Below, piece after piece: positions 1 through 10,447 of a stretch of DNA of 64,000 nt. Within the stretch, counting starts at the first letter, position 1; each line of letters begins with the position of its first letter. Made by a program: the position numbers and the translations under genes. This DNA comes from Budorcas taxicolor (lineage: Eukaryota > Chordata > Mammalia > Artiodactyla > Bovidae). The notes below the pieces were generated by a model. That model made no database searches. It was not told where the DNA came from and saw only the letters and a program-made list of their open reading frames with translations. The stretch covers positions 19,720,001 through 19,784,000 of the forward strand of contig NC_068933.1 of the NCBI RefSeq assembly GCF_023091745.1, given 5' to 3'.

Positions 1-542
1 CTTTACTATTGTCTTCTAGTTTCTATTTTACTTATTTATATGCTAATCTTTGTTATTTTCTTATGCTAATTTCAGGGCTTAGTTTTTTCATTCTTTTTCT
101 AGTTCCTTGAGGTATAAAGTTAGGTTTTTTCAGATCTTTCTTTTAATATACACACTTATCTCAATAAACTTAACTTTTAGGACTTCTTTTGCTGCCTCTC
201 ATAAGTTTTAGTATGTTGTGTTTCCATTTTTGTTTGTCTGAGGGTTTTTTTTTATTTTCTTTTTGATTTTTCTTTGATCCTTTGGTTGCTTAGGAGAATG
301 TTGTTTAATTTTCAAATATTTGTGAAGTTTCCAGTAGTCTTTTTATAATTGATTTTTAGTTTCATTATATTGTGGTCAGAATAGATACTTCATGATACCA
401 ATTTTTAAAGAGTTGTTAACATTTGTTTTGTCTGAACATATGGGCTATCTTGGAGCATATTCCATAGTTTTGAGAAGAATGTGTATTATAGTGCTGTTGG
501 ATGGAATGTTTTGTACATGTCTGTTAGGGCTATTTGGTGTAT

Positions 543-856
543 GAAAGTGAAAGTCACTCAGTTGTGTCCGAGCTCTTTGCGACCCCATGGACGATACAGT
601 CCATGGAGTTCTCCAGGCCAGCATACTGGAGTGGGTAGCCATTCCTTTCTCCAGGGAATCATCACAACCCAGGGATTGAACCCAGGTCTCCCACATTGCA
701 GGCAGATTCTTTACCAGCTGAGCCACCAGAGAGGCCCCAGAATACTGGAGTGCGTAGCCTATCCCTTCTCCAGGGCATCTTCCTGACCCAGGAATTGAAC
801 TGGAGTCTCCTGCATTGCAGGCGGATTCTTTACCAGCTGAGCTGCCAAGGAAGCCC
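543..856 (-). mobile_element. Bov-tA SINE with two tRNA-Glu heads
   Basis: Read on the minus strand: a tRNA-Glu-derived head (gggcttccttggcagctcag), a short A piece, a second head (ggggcctctctggtggctca), then a full A body ending in the gtcgcaaagag...gacacaactgagtgac tail. An exact 11-bp TSD, atttggtgtat, flanks it at 532-542 and 857-867, so the two-headed unit inserted as one piece. It interrupts the old L1. The 137-residue open frame across it is a SINE translation, not a gene. Confidence 0.95.
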
Positions 857-867
857 ATTTGGTGTAT

Positions 868-1040
868 AGTATTATTTTAATCTACTGTTTCCTTGTAGAT
901 TTTCTGCCTGGATGAGCTATCCATTATGGAAAGTAGGGTGTTGAAGTCTCCTACTATTACTGTATTGTTGTCTATTTTTCCCTTCAGGTTTTTAAATATT
1001 TGCTTTAAATCTTTAGATGCTCCCATTTTGGGTGTATATT
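868..1040 (-). pseudogene. L1 ORF2 endonuclease-domain remnant
   Basis: On the minus strand this piece encodes a readable fragment of the L1 ORF2 apurinic-type endonuclease, with the conserved run VGDFNTLLS followed by a degraded RSTRQK-like stretch (SSSRQKIYKET). GDFN is a hallmark of the L1 endonuclease fold. The frame ends at the neighbouring SINEs, so it is a dead fragment. Confidence 0.7.
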
Positions 1041-1318
1041 GGAGAAGGCAATGGCAACTCACTCCAGTACTTTTGCCTGGCAAATCCCATGGACGGAGGA
1101 GCCTGGTAGGCTGCAGTCCATGGGGTCGCTAGGAGTCAGACATGACTGAACGACTTCACTTTCACTTTTCACTTTCATGCATTGGAGAAGGAAATGGCAA
1201 CCCACTCCAGTGTTCTTGCCTGGAGAACCCCAGGGATGGGGGAGCCTGGTGGGCTGCCATCATCTATGGGGTCGCACAGAGTCAGACACGACTAAAGCGA
1301 GTTAGCAGCAGAGGCAGT
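1041..1318 (+). mobile_element. Bov-A2 SINE (dimeric A element)
   Basis: It opens with ggagaaggcaatggcaactc and holds two A units joined by the linker cttcactttcacttttcac, then ends in a short AGC-type tail. This is the Bov-A2 dimer, with no tRNA head. It sits in the same old L1 as the upstream Bov-tA. I could not define a clean TSD. Confidence 0.93.
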
Positions 1319-1670
1319 CTATTTATAATTGTTGTAACTTCTCAGTGAATTGACTCCTTTAACACTGTATAATGACCCCATTTGTCTCTTGTGCTCAATT
1401 TTGACTAAAAGTCTTTTTTGTATGATAAAAAATATGGGCATTCCTACTCTCTTTGTGTCATCATTTACATGATTATCCTTTTCTATCCTTTCACTTTCAG
1501 TCTGTGCATGTCCTTAACACTAAAGAGTCTCTTGTAGGCAGTATATTGTTGGCTCTTGGTGTTTTGTTTGCTCAACCACTCTGTGTTCTTTGGAGAATTT
1601 AATCTATTTACATTTAAAGAGATTACTGATGACTAAATTACTAAATTTAGTAATTACTAAATTTACTAAT

Positions 1671-2277
1671 TCAGTTCAGTTCTGTTCGGTCGCTCATTCG
1701 TTTCTGACTCTTTGCGACCCCATGAATCGCAGCACGCGAGGCCTCCCTGTCCATCACCAGCTCCTGGAGTTTATTCAAACTCATGTCCATTGAGTCCGTG
1801 ATGCCATCCAGCCATCTCATCCTCTGTTGTCCCCTTCTCCTGCCTCCAATCCCTCCCAGCATCAAAGTCTTTTCCAATGACTCAACTCTCCATATGAGGT
1901 GGCCAAAGTATTGGAGTTTCAGCTTTAGCATCATTCCTTCCAAAGAACACCCAGGGCTGATCTCCTTTAGAGTGGACTGGTTGGATCTCCTTGCAGTCCA
2001 AGGGACTCTCAAGAGTCTTCTCCAACACCACAGTTCAAAAGCATCAATTCTTCGACAGTCAGCTTTCTTCACAGTCCAACTCTCACATCCATGCATGACC
2101 ACTGGAAAAACCATAGCCTTGACTAGATGGACCTTTGTTGGCAAAGTAATCTCGGCTTTTGAATATGCTATCTAGATTGGTCATAACTTTTCTTCCAAGG
2201 AGTAAGCGTCTTTTAATTTCATGGCTGCAATCACCATCTGCAGTGATTTTGGAGCCCCCAAAAATAAAGTCTGACAC
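1671..2277 (-). mobile_element. BovB LINE, 5'-truncated 3' end
   Basis: The left end is the BovB 3' tail in complement (tcagttcagttctgttcgg). Rightward it covers the C-terminal coding part, from the MYGCESW block up to SDFIFGGSKITADGDC, where truncation occurs. A candidate 11-bp TSD, taattactaaa, lies at 1651-1661 and 2278-2288, with 9 extra bases at the tail side. The minus-strand frame 1671-2144 is broken from its upstream part by a frameshift near 2083-2144. Confidence 0.96.
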
Positions 2278-2639
2278 TAATTACTAAAGTGATTAGTGAG
2301 GACTAACTATTGCCATTTTTTCTTCATTCTTGTCTTTATCATTTATCTTTTGTAGTGGTATGCTTTCATTTCTTTCACTTTCTTTTCCCATGTGTCTACT
2401 GGAAGTTTTTTTCCTTCCTGGTTTGCATCTTATTGAATAACTCTTAACAGTAAATCTGTTTCAGTAATTTAGTGAGACATAGTTAAAACAAAGATATTGG
2501 AAACTGCAGGCAATCCTCTATAAGGGTAAATTATCTCTAAAATCATGCGGGTGGGAACTTACTTATAGTAAGTAAGTTAGGAAATAAAATAGGTAGGAAA
2601 TAAAATCAACAAGAGTTAACATTATACAATAATATTTAA

Positions 2640-2835
2640 TGTCTTAAGATATGTCAGGCCTTATGCTAAATAATTTACCTGTCCTCTGCCACAATACTCT
2701 TATGCAAAAGGCATTAAGTTGCTTATGTTTTATACTTAACATATTTGATCTAGGATTCTACAAGCAAGTGTAAGAACAAAAAGTCAGATCTAGGTATGTT
2801 TGAATTCAGAGTCCAAATGCCAGATTATTTGAGAA
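2640..2835 (-). mobile_element. MIR SINE remnant
   Basis: The motifs tgtcaggccttatgctaaat near the left end and a gtttgaattcagagtcc stretch near 2800 match the two ends of a MIR element in complement. The middle is degraded. This is recognition by eye and could be confirmed by RepeatMasker. Confidence 0.5.
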
Positions 2836-4987
2836 ATAGGACACAGCTGATGGGAATGATCAGGGCTAGGTCTCTGGTAAGCAGAATAAAAAATTGTTGA
2901 AATTAGTTAAAGTAAATATAAAATTTACTTGTTTGTCTCTGTTTTTCTAACTAGATACTGATGAAGTTTTGGTTTATAAAATTTGAAAAAGTGACTGTAA
3001 ATCTTGCTTTGTCATAAGTCATGTTCTGTTACAGATATACACACATAAAGGAAAACTTAAATCTTTTAGCACAGTTGATATCCTGACTCCAGTTTGAAGC
3101 TTAATTTCCTATTTCAGGTCACCTATTTGGAAATTATGTGGTTGGTTTGGTGACTAAGCTGATGAACTACAGTTGCTGCTTTGATAATGATTCAATCTCA
3201 GTTTAGTTACATCCAAAAAAAAAAAAAAAAAGAGAGAGAGAGAGAAAATTTCTACTCTAAAACAAACCTAGCAGAACAAAGTCACGTTAGGAGAAACATT
3301 ATACATTAGAAAAAGTCTTTGCATGTTATTCCTGAGATAACGATAAAATAACTCTTTGGCATTGTCCTAATATAGGAGACATTTTCTTTATGGTCTTTGA
3401 ACTGTAACTTCTTAAATATCTTTAATGTCCGTAGGCAAGAGATAATGTTCATAGGTAACAAACACACATCAGCGTTCTATTTCTGACTTCTATTATTGGC
3501 TCTTTCAGCTCAAGAGAGAAAACCGAAACTTTATTTTAGAATGACTCTGATACCTGTTCTTCCACCATGGAGATGACCAACTTTGTATACAATATAAGAC
3601 TTTTTAAATTCTGTATTACTTCTTGGACTGAATTTTTTTTTTTTTTTTTAGCAAATTATGCCTCCTATTAGCTTATTTCATTAGCAGTAAGTTTTTGTTT
3701 GTATGAATTGAATTGTTCGTATGTTTTTGAAGAGAAAGCTTACTAAGGTTGATGTATACATTTATTTTAAATCTGTAGTTGTATTTTGTCTAGTAAAATT
3801 GACTTCTAGTAATGAGTATGTTGTGGGCAGAACAACTCAGGTCATTATTGTTGATTCTGTCTGGCACTGGCAGTAGGTATGTTTGACTTGTTCTTTGTTG
3901 ATAGTATTTTGTAAGAGATTGAGTTGAACAACTGCAACCAAGGATCAATAATAACACCAGGATTTGAAAAACTCTGCTCAACTGTTAGGAATGAAGCTTG
4001 GAGTGACACAAACCTTGTTCAGAGAGCTTACTGTGTGGTGCTGGAGAATTAATCTCTGACTGTAAACCTTCTTCTCTTTCCTTAATCAGATAAACTGTCT
4101 GGCCTAGAACACAGGTCTTTTCTTTTCACAGACAGCTCTGTTTTCTTCCCATAAGACATTTTGTACTGCATAAGGACATGTTTCAGTCTAAGTGGAAAGC
4201 ATCCTAGATTTGTATGATTTCATTCATCTCATAACAGTTATGAGAAAAAGAGAAAATTTCTATAAAGTGGTCATACTAGTTTTTTAATTTATTTGGGATA
4301 AATCTGAGGTAAGAAAATAATTTGCGTCTTCTTGCTTTGGTAAAGTATAACTATACTATTTTATATTTCTTTAAAGGGATTTGTTTCACTAGTTTTTCAA
4401 TAGGGAATATAAGCAAAACTATTAACAAAATCACAAAATACCCCTTTACCACATCATTGTGTATAAGTGAAACTTAATTATAATGGTACAGGACAGAGCT
4501 GTTAGTTTACAGCATGGTAGTATATATTTTATTTTATGTTTTTGTTTTACTTGGTATTTGGATTTTGTGCCTTTTTCACATCCCTCTGTATAGCTGAGTA
4601 TTTTTCAGGTAAAGAGATATTTTACTGTAATGGCACAGTTTTTATTCTTTTAAACCAATTATTAGTTGGACGTGACTGAGCACAGAGGCACCAAGTGTTT
4701 GGCAATGAAATCACTTGTTTTTCTCTCCTATTCCCTCCCTTCTTTCCTTCTCTTTTTCAATATTTTTAAACTGCCTTGACTATAAGCTGTATAAATAAGT
4801 ATATTTTTTATTATCACATCATAGGGACACAGTTTTATTACTTTTCTTATATTTTTCCTAATTGCTTTCTTAACAGGTTAGCCACTTTATTATATTTAAA
4901 ACTTTTTTTTGCCTTATATGTTAACTATATGTATATAATAATACTTATGCAGATGGAGGCATATAAGAAAGGAAAAGAGGTATCCAC
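2836..4987. other. Unassigned AT-rich sequence
   Basis: No gene or repeat family recognised. It holds a poly(A)/(GA)n tract at 3215-3245 and a T run near 3631-3650. A short open frame at 3790-3981 (minus) has no recognisable domain. A tiny match to a Bov-A tail near 4664-4683 is too short to call. Confidence 0.5.
3215..3245. repeat. Poly(A) followed by (GA)n
   Basis: About 17 A followed by roughly seven GA units. This is a simple repeat and may be the tail of an unrecognised plus-strand retroelement. Confidence 0.9.
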
Positions 4988-5494
4988 TGCTGTGGTAGAC
5001 AGCTTCTGACATCACTTTCAGTGATCTCCACCTCTTGACAGTCCTAGTTTTGTAAATTCTTTCCCCTTAAGTAACTTGCTTCTAACTAATAGAATATAGT
5101 AACACTGAGGAGATGTCACTTTGGTGATTAACAAAAGATTGTGATCTCTGACTTGCTAGCAGGCCATTGTTGGTTATGATGAAGTAAGCTGCCATGTTGG
5201 CAAGGGACTGAGAGTGGCTTCTGGTGATATCCAGCAAGGAACCCTCAGTCCAGTACCCTTTGGGAAAATGAAGCCTGCCAACAACCATGTGAGTTTGAAA
5301 GTGGAATCTTGCCTAATTGAGCCTTCAGTCCTGATTGATAACATGATTATAACTTTGTGAGAGATTGAAGCAGAGGTCCCAACCAAGATGTGCCTGGATT
5401 CCTGATTCATAGAAATGGTGAAATAATAAATGCATGTTTTTTGAAACTGCTAAATTTGGGAGTAATTTGTTAGGCAGCAGTAGATAACTGATAC
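4988..5494 (+). mobile_element. MLT1 solitary LTR (ERVL-MaLR)
   Basis: It begins tgctgtggtagacagcttct and ends in the typical MaLR 3' block: gaaataataaatgcatg (polyadenylation signal aataaa), a 'gctaaatttgggagtaattt' stretch and cagcagtagataactgata. Internal landmarks include cttgcttctaactaatagaa near 5080 and cctgccaacaaccatgtgag near 5275. No internal retroviral sequence flanks it, so it is a solo LTR or remnant. Confidence 0.88.
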
Positions 5495-6384
5495 AGTTGA
5501 TAGCAATTCTCAAGTCTTTTTTCCAAGAAACAAATATATACATATTAATATTGGGATAATATAAACATAATATTGCATTCTAAATTGCTCCCAACATTTC
5601 CCTGATACTAAATAATTCTTCAAAACCAGATTTTTAATGGTGATATATGATTGTATAAATTCATTGTAGTTAATAAAATACTCCATTATTATCAGTTTTT
5701 ATAGTGGGACATAATTCTGTGGAAAAATTCTATAGAAATATATGGCTTATCCATGATATTCTGTTTAGCCTATTAATCTGAAAGTGAATTACTTGGATAA
5801 AAAACATTTAAAGGCTCATAAGTAATATTTACAATTTCCATTCTGGAATGATTGTTGTAATTTCTTATTCTCACCAGATATTTATGAAACAGTCATCTTC
5901 TTGTTATATATTGGGCAACATTGGAATTATAGTTATTTTTCTTAACAATTTGAGAGATAAATTTTCTTATATTAGTATGCATTTTGGTGTCTAACAAATT
6001 TAAACAGATTCTCACAGTTTTAATAGTCATGTAGGTATTCTGTTAGTCAAATTCTGGCTCATATTTTGGTTATTTTTATACTTTACTGATTTTAAGAGCC
6101 ATTTTATTTTAAGGATATCACTTTATTAGGTGCTTTATTAGTTAGTTTGCAAATAGCTTTTTCTTATTAATGTATTGTTCTTTAAAAATCACTGCTTTTT
6201 AAAAACTAATTTATTTTGACCTCAATGCTAGAGCGAAAGGGACCAGATGTATTCACTGTTTTGATAACATTCTGTCTGACTCATATACACACACATGCAC
6301 CCACATTCATTGTTGGTATTTTACCTTGTAAAAATATTAACATCAGTCTTTTTAAAGTCTGTGTCTATCTATAGTTCCTTTTAC
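5495..6384. other. Unassigned AT-rich sequence
   Basis: No gene or confident repeat. There is a short CA-rich stretch near 6285-6305. The sequence is AT-rich and open frames are short. Confidence 0.5.
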
Positions 6385-6815
6385 TTATTGAAGCACTGTG
6401 ATATATGGGCTTCCCTTGTGGCTCAGTGGTAAAGAATATGCCTGCCAATGGAGGAGCTTCAGGAGATGTGGGTTCAATCCCTGGGTGGATAAGATCCCCT
6501 GAAGAAGGAAATGGCAACCCATTTCAATATTCTTGCCTGGGAAATCCCATGGACAGAGGAGCCTGGTGGGCTACGGTCCATGGGGTTGCAAAACAGTCAA
6601 ACATGATGAGCCACTAAACAACAACAACTGTGATATATATTATCTCATTTGATACTCATAACAACCTTTTCTAGGTAGGCATAGGAGGTCTTACTATCCC
6701 AATTTTATTAATGGTTTCAGTGAAGCTCAGAAAACTTAATTGACTCACGGTTATAGAGTTTAGTAGTTGCTAGAGTTGGGCAAACCATTTTCTGCCTTTG
6801 GATCCAATACTTTTT
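6385..6815 (-). mobile_element. MIR SINE, split by a Bov-tA
   Basis: The left piece (about 6385-6406) and right piece (6627-6815) join across a SINE into a MIR read in complement: 'aagcactgtgatatattatctcatttgatactcataacaacc', written here only as landmarks, then a 'gaagctcagaaaacttaattg' region. The split shows that the Bov-tA is younger. Confidence 0.8.
6407..6626 (+). mobile_element. Bov-tA SINE
   Basis: A tRNA-Glu-derived head (gggcttcccttgtggctcag) with a box-B-like gtgggttcaatccctgggtg is followed by the A body and an (aac)n tail. An exact 12-bp TSD, actgtgatatat, lies at 6395-6406 and 6627-6638. It inserted into an older MIR. Confidence 0.97.
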
Positions 6816-6864
6816 CTTCTGTGAACTCCATAGCCAGGTTTTTTAGGTAGTGATGCCTGTAGAC

Positions 6865-7005
6865 CAAAGATGTTTACAATGTGACATGCATTAACTCATT
6901 TGATCCTTACAACAATCTTTTAAGTAATAATTTCCTTATTTTTATAGAAAAGACATGTCTCAAATATTTACTTGCCTCAGTTATAAAACTAATAGAGGCT
7001 ATATT
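6865..7005 (-). mobile_element. MIR SINE remnant
   Basis: The motif 'gacatgcattaactcatttg' with 'gatccttacaacaatctttt' matches MIR in complement. Its right side is cut by the BovB insertion at about 7017. Confidence 0.65.
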
Positions 7006-7016
7006 ATCCAGCTGTT

Positions 7017-8122
7017 CAGTCAGTCAGTTCAGTCTCTCAGTCGTGTCCGACTCTTTGTGACCCCATGAATCGCAGCACGCCAGGGCTCCCTGTCCATCAC
7101 CAATTCCTGGAGTTCCCCCAACTCATGTCCATCAAGTTGGTGATGCCATCCGGCCATCTCATTTTCTGTCGTCCCCTTCTCCTCCTGCCCTCAATCCCTC
7201 CCAGCATCAGGGTCTTTTCCAGTGAGTTAACTCTTTGCATGAGGTAGCCAAAGTATTGGAGTTTCAGCTTTAGCATCAGTCCTTCCAATGAACACCCAGG
7301 ACTGATCTCCTTTAGGATGGACTGGTTGGATCTCCTTGCAGTCCAAGGGACTCTCAAGAGTCTTCTCCAACACCACAGTTCAAAAGCATCAATTCTTTTG
7401 TGCTCAGCTTTCTTCACAGTCCCAACTCTCACATCCATACATAACCACTGGAAAAATCATAGCCTTGACTAGACGGACCTTTGTTGGCAAAGTAATGTCT
7501 CTGCTTTTGAATATGCTATCTAGGTTGGTCATAACTTTCCTTCCAAGGAGTAAGTGTCTTTTAATTTCATGGCTGCAGTCACCATCTGCAGTGATTTTTG
7601 AGCCCAAAAAAGAGAGTTCCAGAAAAACATCTATTTCTGCTTTATTGACTATGCCAAAGCCTTTGACTGCGTGGATCACAATAAACTGTGGAAAATTCTG
7701 AGAGAGATGGGAATACCAGACTACCTGACTTGCCTCTTGAGAATCCTATATGCAAGTCAGGAAGCAACAGTTAGAACTGGATATGGAACAACAGACTGGT
7801 TCCGAATAGGAAAAGGAGTATGTCAAGGCTGTATATTGTTACCCTGCTTATTTAACTTATATGCAGAGTACATCATGAGAAATACTGGGCTGGAAGAAGC
7901 ACAAACTGGAATCCAGATTGCCAGGAGAAATATCAATAACCTCAGATATGCAGATGACACCACCCTTATGGTAGAAAGTGAAGAGGAACTAAAAAACCTC
8001 TTGATGAAAGTTAAAGAGGAGAGTGAAAAAGTTGGCTTCAAGCTCAACATTCAGTAAACTAAGATCATGGCCTCTGGTCCCATCACTTCATGGGAAATAG
8101 ATGGGGAATCAGTGGAAACAGT
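7017..8122 (-). mobile_element. BovB LINE with 5' inversion (twin priming)
   Basis: Two BovB pieces meet near 7610 in opposite orientation. The left piece (7017-7610) is the 3' end on the minus strand, starting at FLGSKITADGDC. The right piece (7611-8122) is the immediately upstream part, from REFQKNIYFCFIDYAKAFD to GESVETVS, on the plus strand with its YADD motif near residues RYADDTTLM. In the consensus the pieces are adjacent. A near-exact 11-bp TSD (atccagctgtt at 7006-7016, atccatctgtt at 8123-8133) encloses both, so it is one event. The frame 7671-8057 is this inverted piece. Confidence 0.95.
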
Positions 8123-8319
8123 ATCCATCTGTTAGGCAGATTGTATTCAAGGCCTGGGATTGCTTTTCTGGAATTTTAAAGTGATTTAGTGTATGGAATG
8201 AGTGGAATTTATTACAGAGATATTTTCTTTTCATACTTCTGTTTTCCTATGGTCTTTTCCATTCTCTTCTGAGGACTCCTAAGGGTAAATGAAGTTTTGC
8301 TGAAGCTGAATTTTTCACC

Positions 8320-8600
8320 TGGTTAATGCCTAGTCTTTGCTTAAGGCTTGTGTTAGGTGTTGCCTCCTCCAAGGAGCCTATCTTGAACTCTTTTTGTCCT
8401 TATTCAGACAGCATGGCACTTGTCTCACTGTGTTCTATTTATCTGTTTGGGTATCTAACTTAAAGTGCCTAACTACTTTAAAATGTGAATTTTGAGACAT
8501 CTTGGAGGACTGCTCATGGTTCGTTTTGAATTCTTGTGAGCACAGCACCTGGCTCAGAGTTAGTGCCCAATAAGTGCTAAATGAACGAGTGAGGATGCTC
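8320..8600 (+). mobile_element. L2 LINE 3' end
   Basis: The order of landmarks is that of the L2 3' end: tgcctcctccaaggagcct, then a 'gcacttgtctcactgtgttc' block, then gcacagcacctggctcagag and cccaataagtgctaaatgaa. The middle is diverged. Confidence 0.75.
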
Positions 8601-9019
8601 AGGACCGGAGTGGGGTGCATCTGGCCCATCAGGCCTGCTGTGAAGCACAGAAGTCTTAGGTGCTTGGGATGGACAGATTCTCAGTATCTGTTTGTAGGGA
8701 ATTCTCATAAAAAAGGTCCAGAAAAAAATTGTTTTAGTCTCTCTTCCCTTTCAATGTGGGATATCTATTAGAAACTTTCAAAATAAATCAAGACGATTAA
8801 GATAAAATAGCAACTTAACTATGACCATTTATTTTAAATGGCATTTCTGGGGATTCTGTAGGGTTGTAATAAACAAAGTTGGAAAGTATGTGCTACAAAT
8901 GATACACATTTTAATCTTACTGTTTTTCCCTTATAAATCTGAAGTAGTCATATATGCTGCATGAGTTCTGATTATGTATTTATTCATACAATAGTTACTA
9001 TGTAGAGAAATTATAGGCT

Positions 9020-9137
9020 GTGTTAGTCACTCAGTCATCTGACTCTCTGTGACCCCATGGACTGCAGCCCACCAGGCTTCTCTGTGCATGGAATTCTCCA
9101 GGTGAGAATACTGGAGTAGGTTGCCATTTCCTTCTCC
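9020..9137 (-). mobile_element. Bov-A monomer SINE
   Basis: A single A unit in complement, from gtgttagtcactcagtcatc to ttgccatttccttctcc, about 118 bp with no tRNA head. An exact 12-bp TSD, aaattataggct, lies at 9008-9019 and 9138-9149. Confidence 0.95.
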
Positions 9138-9149
9138 AAATTATAGGCT

Positions 9150-10281
9150 AGAGATGTTAAAAAACTGAATACAAATGATAATTCTATTATTCTTGCCTTG
9201 TTTCTGCAAGTAGATATTGGAGGCAGTGATGAAAATAAAAGTCACATTCTATAGGTGAGAATTTACAAACTTTTCTGAAAACATGAAAATAAAATATTTT
9301 TTTTCTGAAAAAAAATAAGAATATGCAAAATTAAAATTGTTAAATATTAATTCCAAATATAACTAAATCTGTTAATTTCTTTTGTTTAGTAGTTTGCCTG
9401 TGACTCATTTTTTAAAATTAATGTATTAGTGATGAGCTGAGGTGAGAGTAGCATGGGGTAATCTCTTCTTCAGTGGGCCTGCTGATGAATGTGGCCTATC
9501 TTCAAGCTTTAAAGTACCTGAAAAGGTGTAAACAATTAAATTTAAATCAATAATTAAAACTGAATAATAATATGTTACAAAACGTTATCCAAGGCATAGT
9601 TACTACTTAGGTAAGTGCGTGCAATGGAAAGGAGGTAACCTGTGTGCTTGTATTTGCCACATTTGAAATTGTATAATTCGGAAGAAGGGAAATTTTTCTG
9701 GAGAAATCAGCTACGTGCCTGCCAGTTGTGATCAGGTTATAAGCCCCAAAGATCCTTGGGATTTTTAAAGCTGTTATTTCTACTGAGGAATTTCACAAAT
9801 ACATGGAACATGTTGATACTATTAATTAATGACAAAGGCTAAAAAAGATTTCAAAATGATGAAAATCCTGAATGTGAATATTGATGGTCCTATTTCAGGG
9901 TCAAAGAATATATGTAATACCTATTAATAGATGTCTCTTTCCTTTCAAAGATGCAAAATGTCACTCTCAGAAGAGTTAGATTCTTAAAAATCCTAGTGAT
10001 AATATTTGCTTTAATTCCTAACAGAGTCTTATATCCTAAAAAATATGAAACATCTATTAGACTAGTACTTTCCATTAGGTAACTGTAATGTACTGACTAG
10101 CTATGCACGTGCTCTAGCGCCATCTAGCTAGAGTCCAGGGTAATTCATTATAACTCAATTCTGCTTCTGGTAATTATTTCAACTTTTCATCTTTTAATTA
10201 TATTGTATTATTAAGATGTTTTTGTTTTTCCTCTCTTTAAACATAGCCCCCAAGGATTTTTAATCTCAGTTTAAATAGTAC
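9150..10281. other. Unassigned AT-rich sequence
   Basis: No gene or repeat family recognised. Short open frames only, for example 9890-10075 minus, with no domain. Confidence 0.5.
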
Positions 10282-10293
10282 AATGTGGTAAAT

Positions 10294-10435
10294 TGGAGAA
10301 GGGCGTGGCAACCCGCTCCAGACTCCAGTATTCTTGCCTGGAGAACACCATGGACAGAGGAGCCTGGCAGGCTATAGTCCATGGAGTCGCAAAAGAGTTG
10401 GACACAACTGAAGTGACTAACACAGCAACATACAT
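10294..10435 (+). mobile_element. Bov-A monomer SINE
   Basis: It opens with tggagaagggcgtggcaacc and ends in gacacaactgaagtgactaa plus a short CA-rich tail. A small internal duplication (gactccagtattc) is present. An exact 12-bp TSD, aatgtggtaaat, lies at 10282-10293 and 10436-10447. Confidence 0.95.
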
Positions 10436-10447
10436 AATGTGGTAAAT

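Larger units (their letters stand above)
1..2430 (-). mobile_element. Old L1 LINE fragment (antisense), split by three insertions
   Basis: Segments 1-531, 868-1040, 1319-1650 and about 2289-2430 read as the complement of mammalian L1 ORF2. Landmarks include the stretch around 361-400 (the 'cattatattgtggtcagaa' type motif) and the region around 1500-1615. The four pieces stay collinear if the Bov-tA, Bov-A2 and BovB between them are removed, so they are one L1 broken later. Divergence from my memory of L1 suggests an old L1M-type copy. The right boundary is soft and the left edge runs off the window. Confidence 0.85.

Noticed and set aside
445..858. 137-codon frame (minus) with a protein-like sequence
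   Set aside because: It lies across a two-headed Bov-tA and L1 sequence. The same peptide style recurs at every Bov-tA/Bov-A2 copy.
4664..4683. Tiny match to a Bov-A tail (agttggacgtgactgagcac)
   Set aside because: About 20 bp with no body and no TSD. It could be chance or an unrecoverable fragment.
6407..6480. tRNA-Glu-like sequences at the heads of Bov-tA and CHR SINEs as tRNA genes
   Set aside because: They are SINE heads with the A-box and B-box likeness of tRNA-Glu but no complete cloverleaf, and they are fused to SINE bodies.
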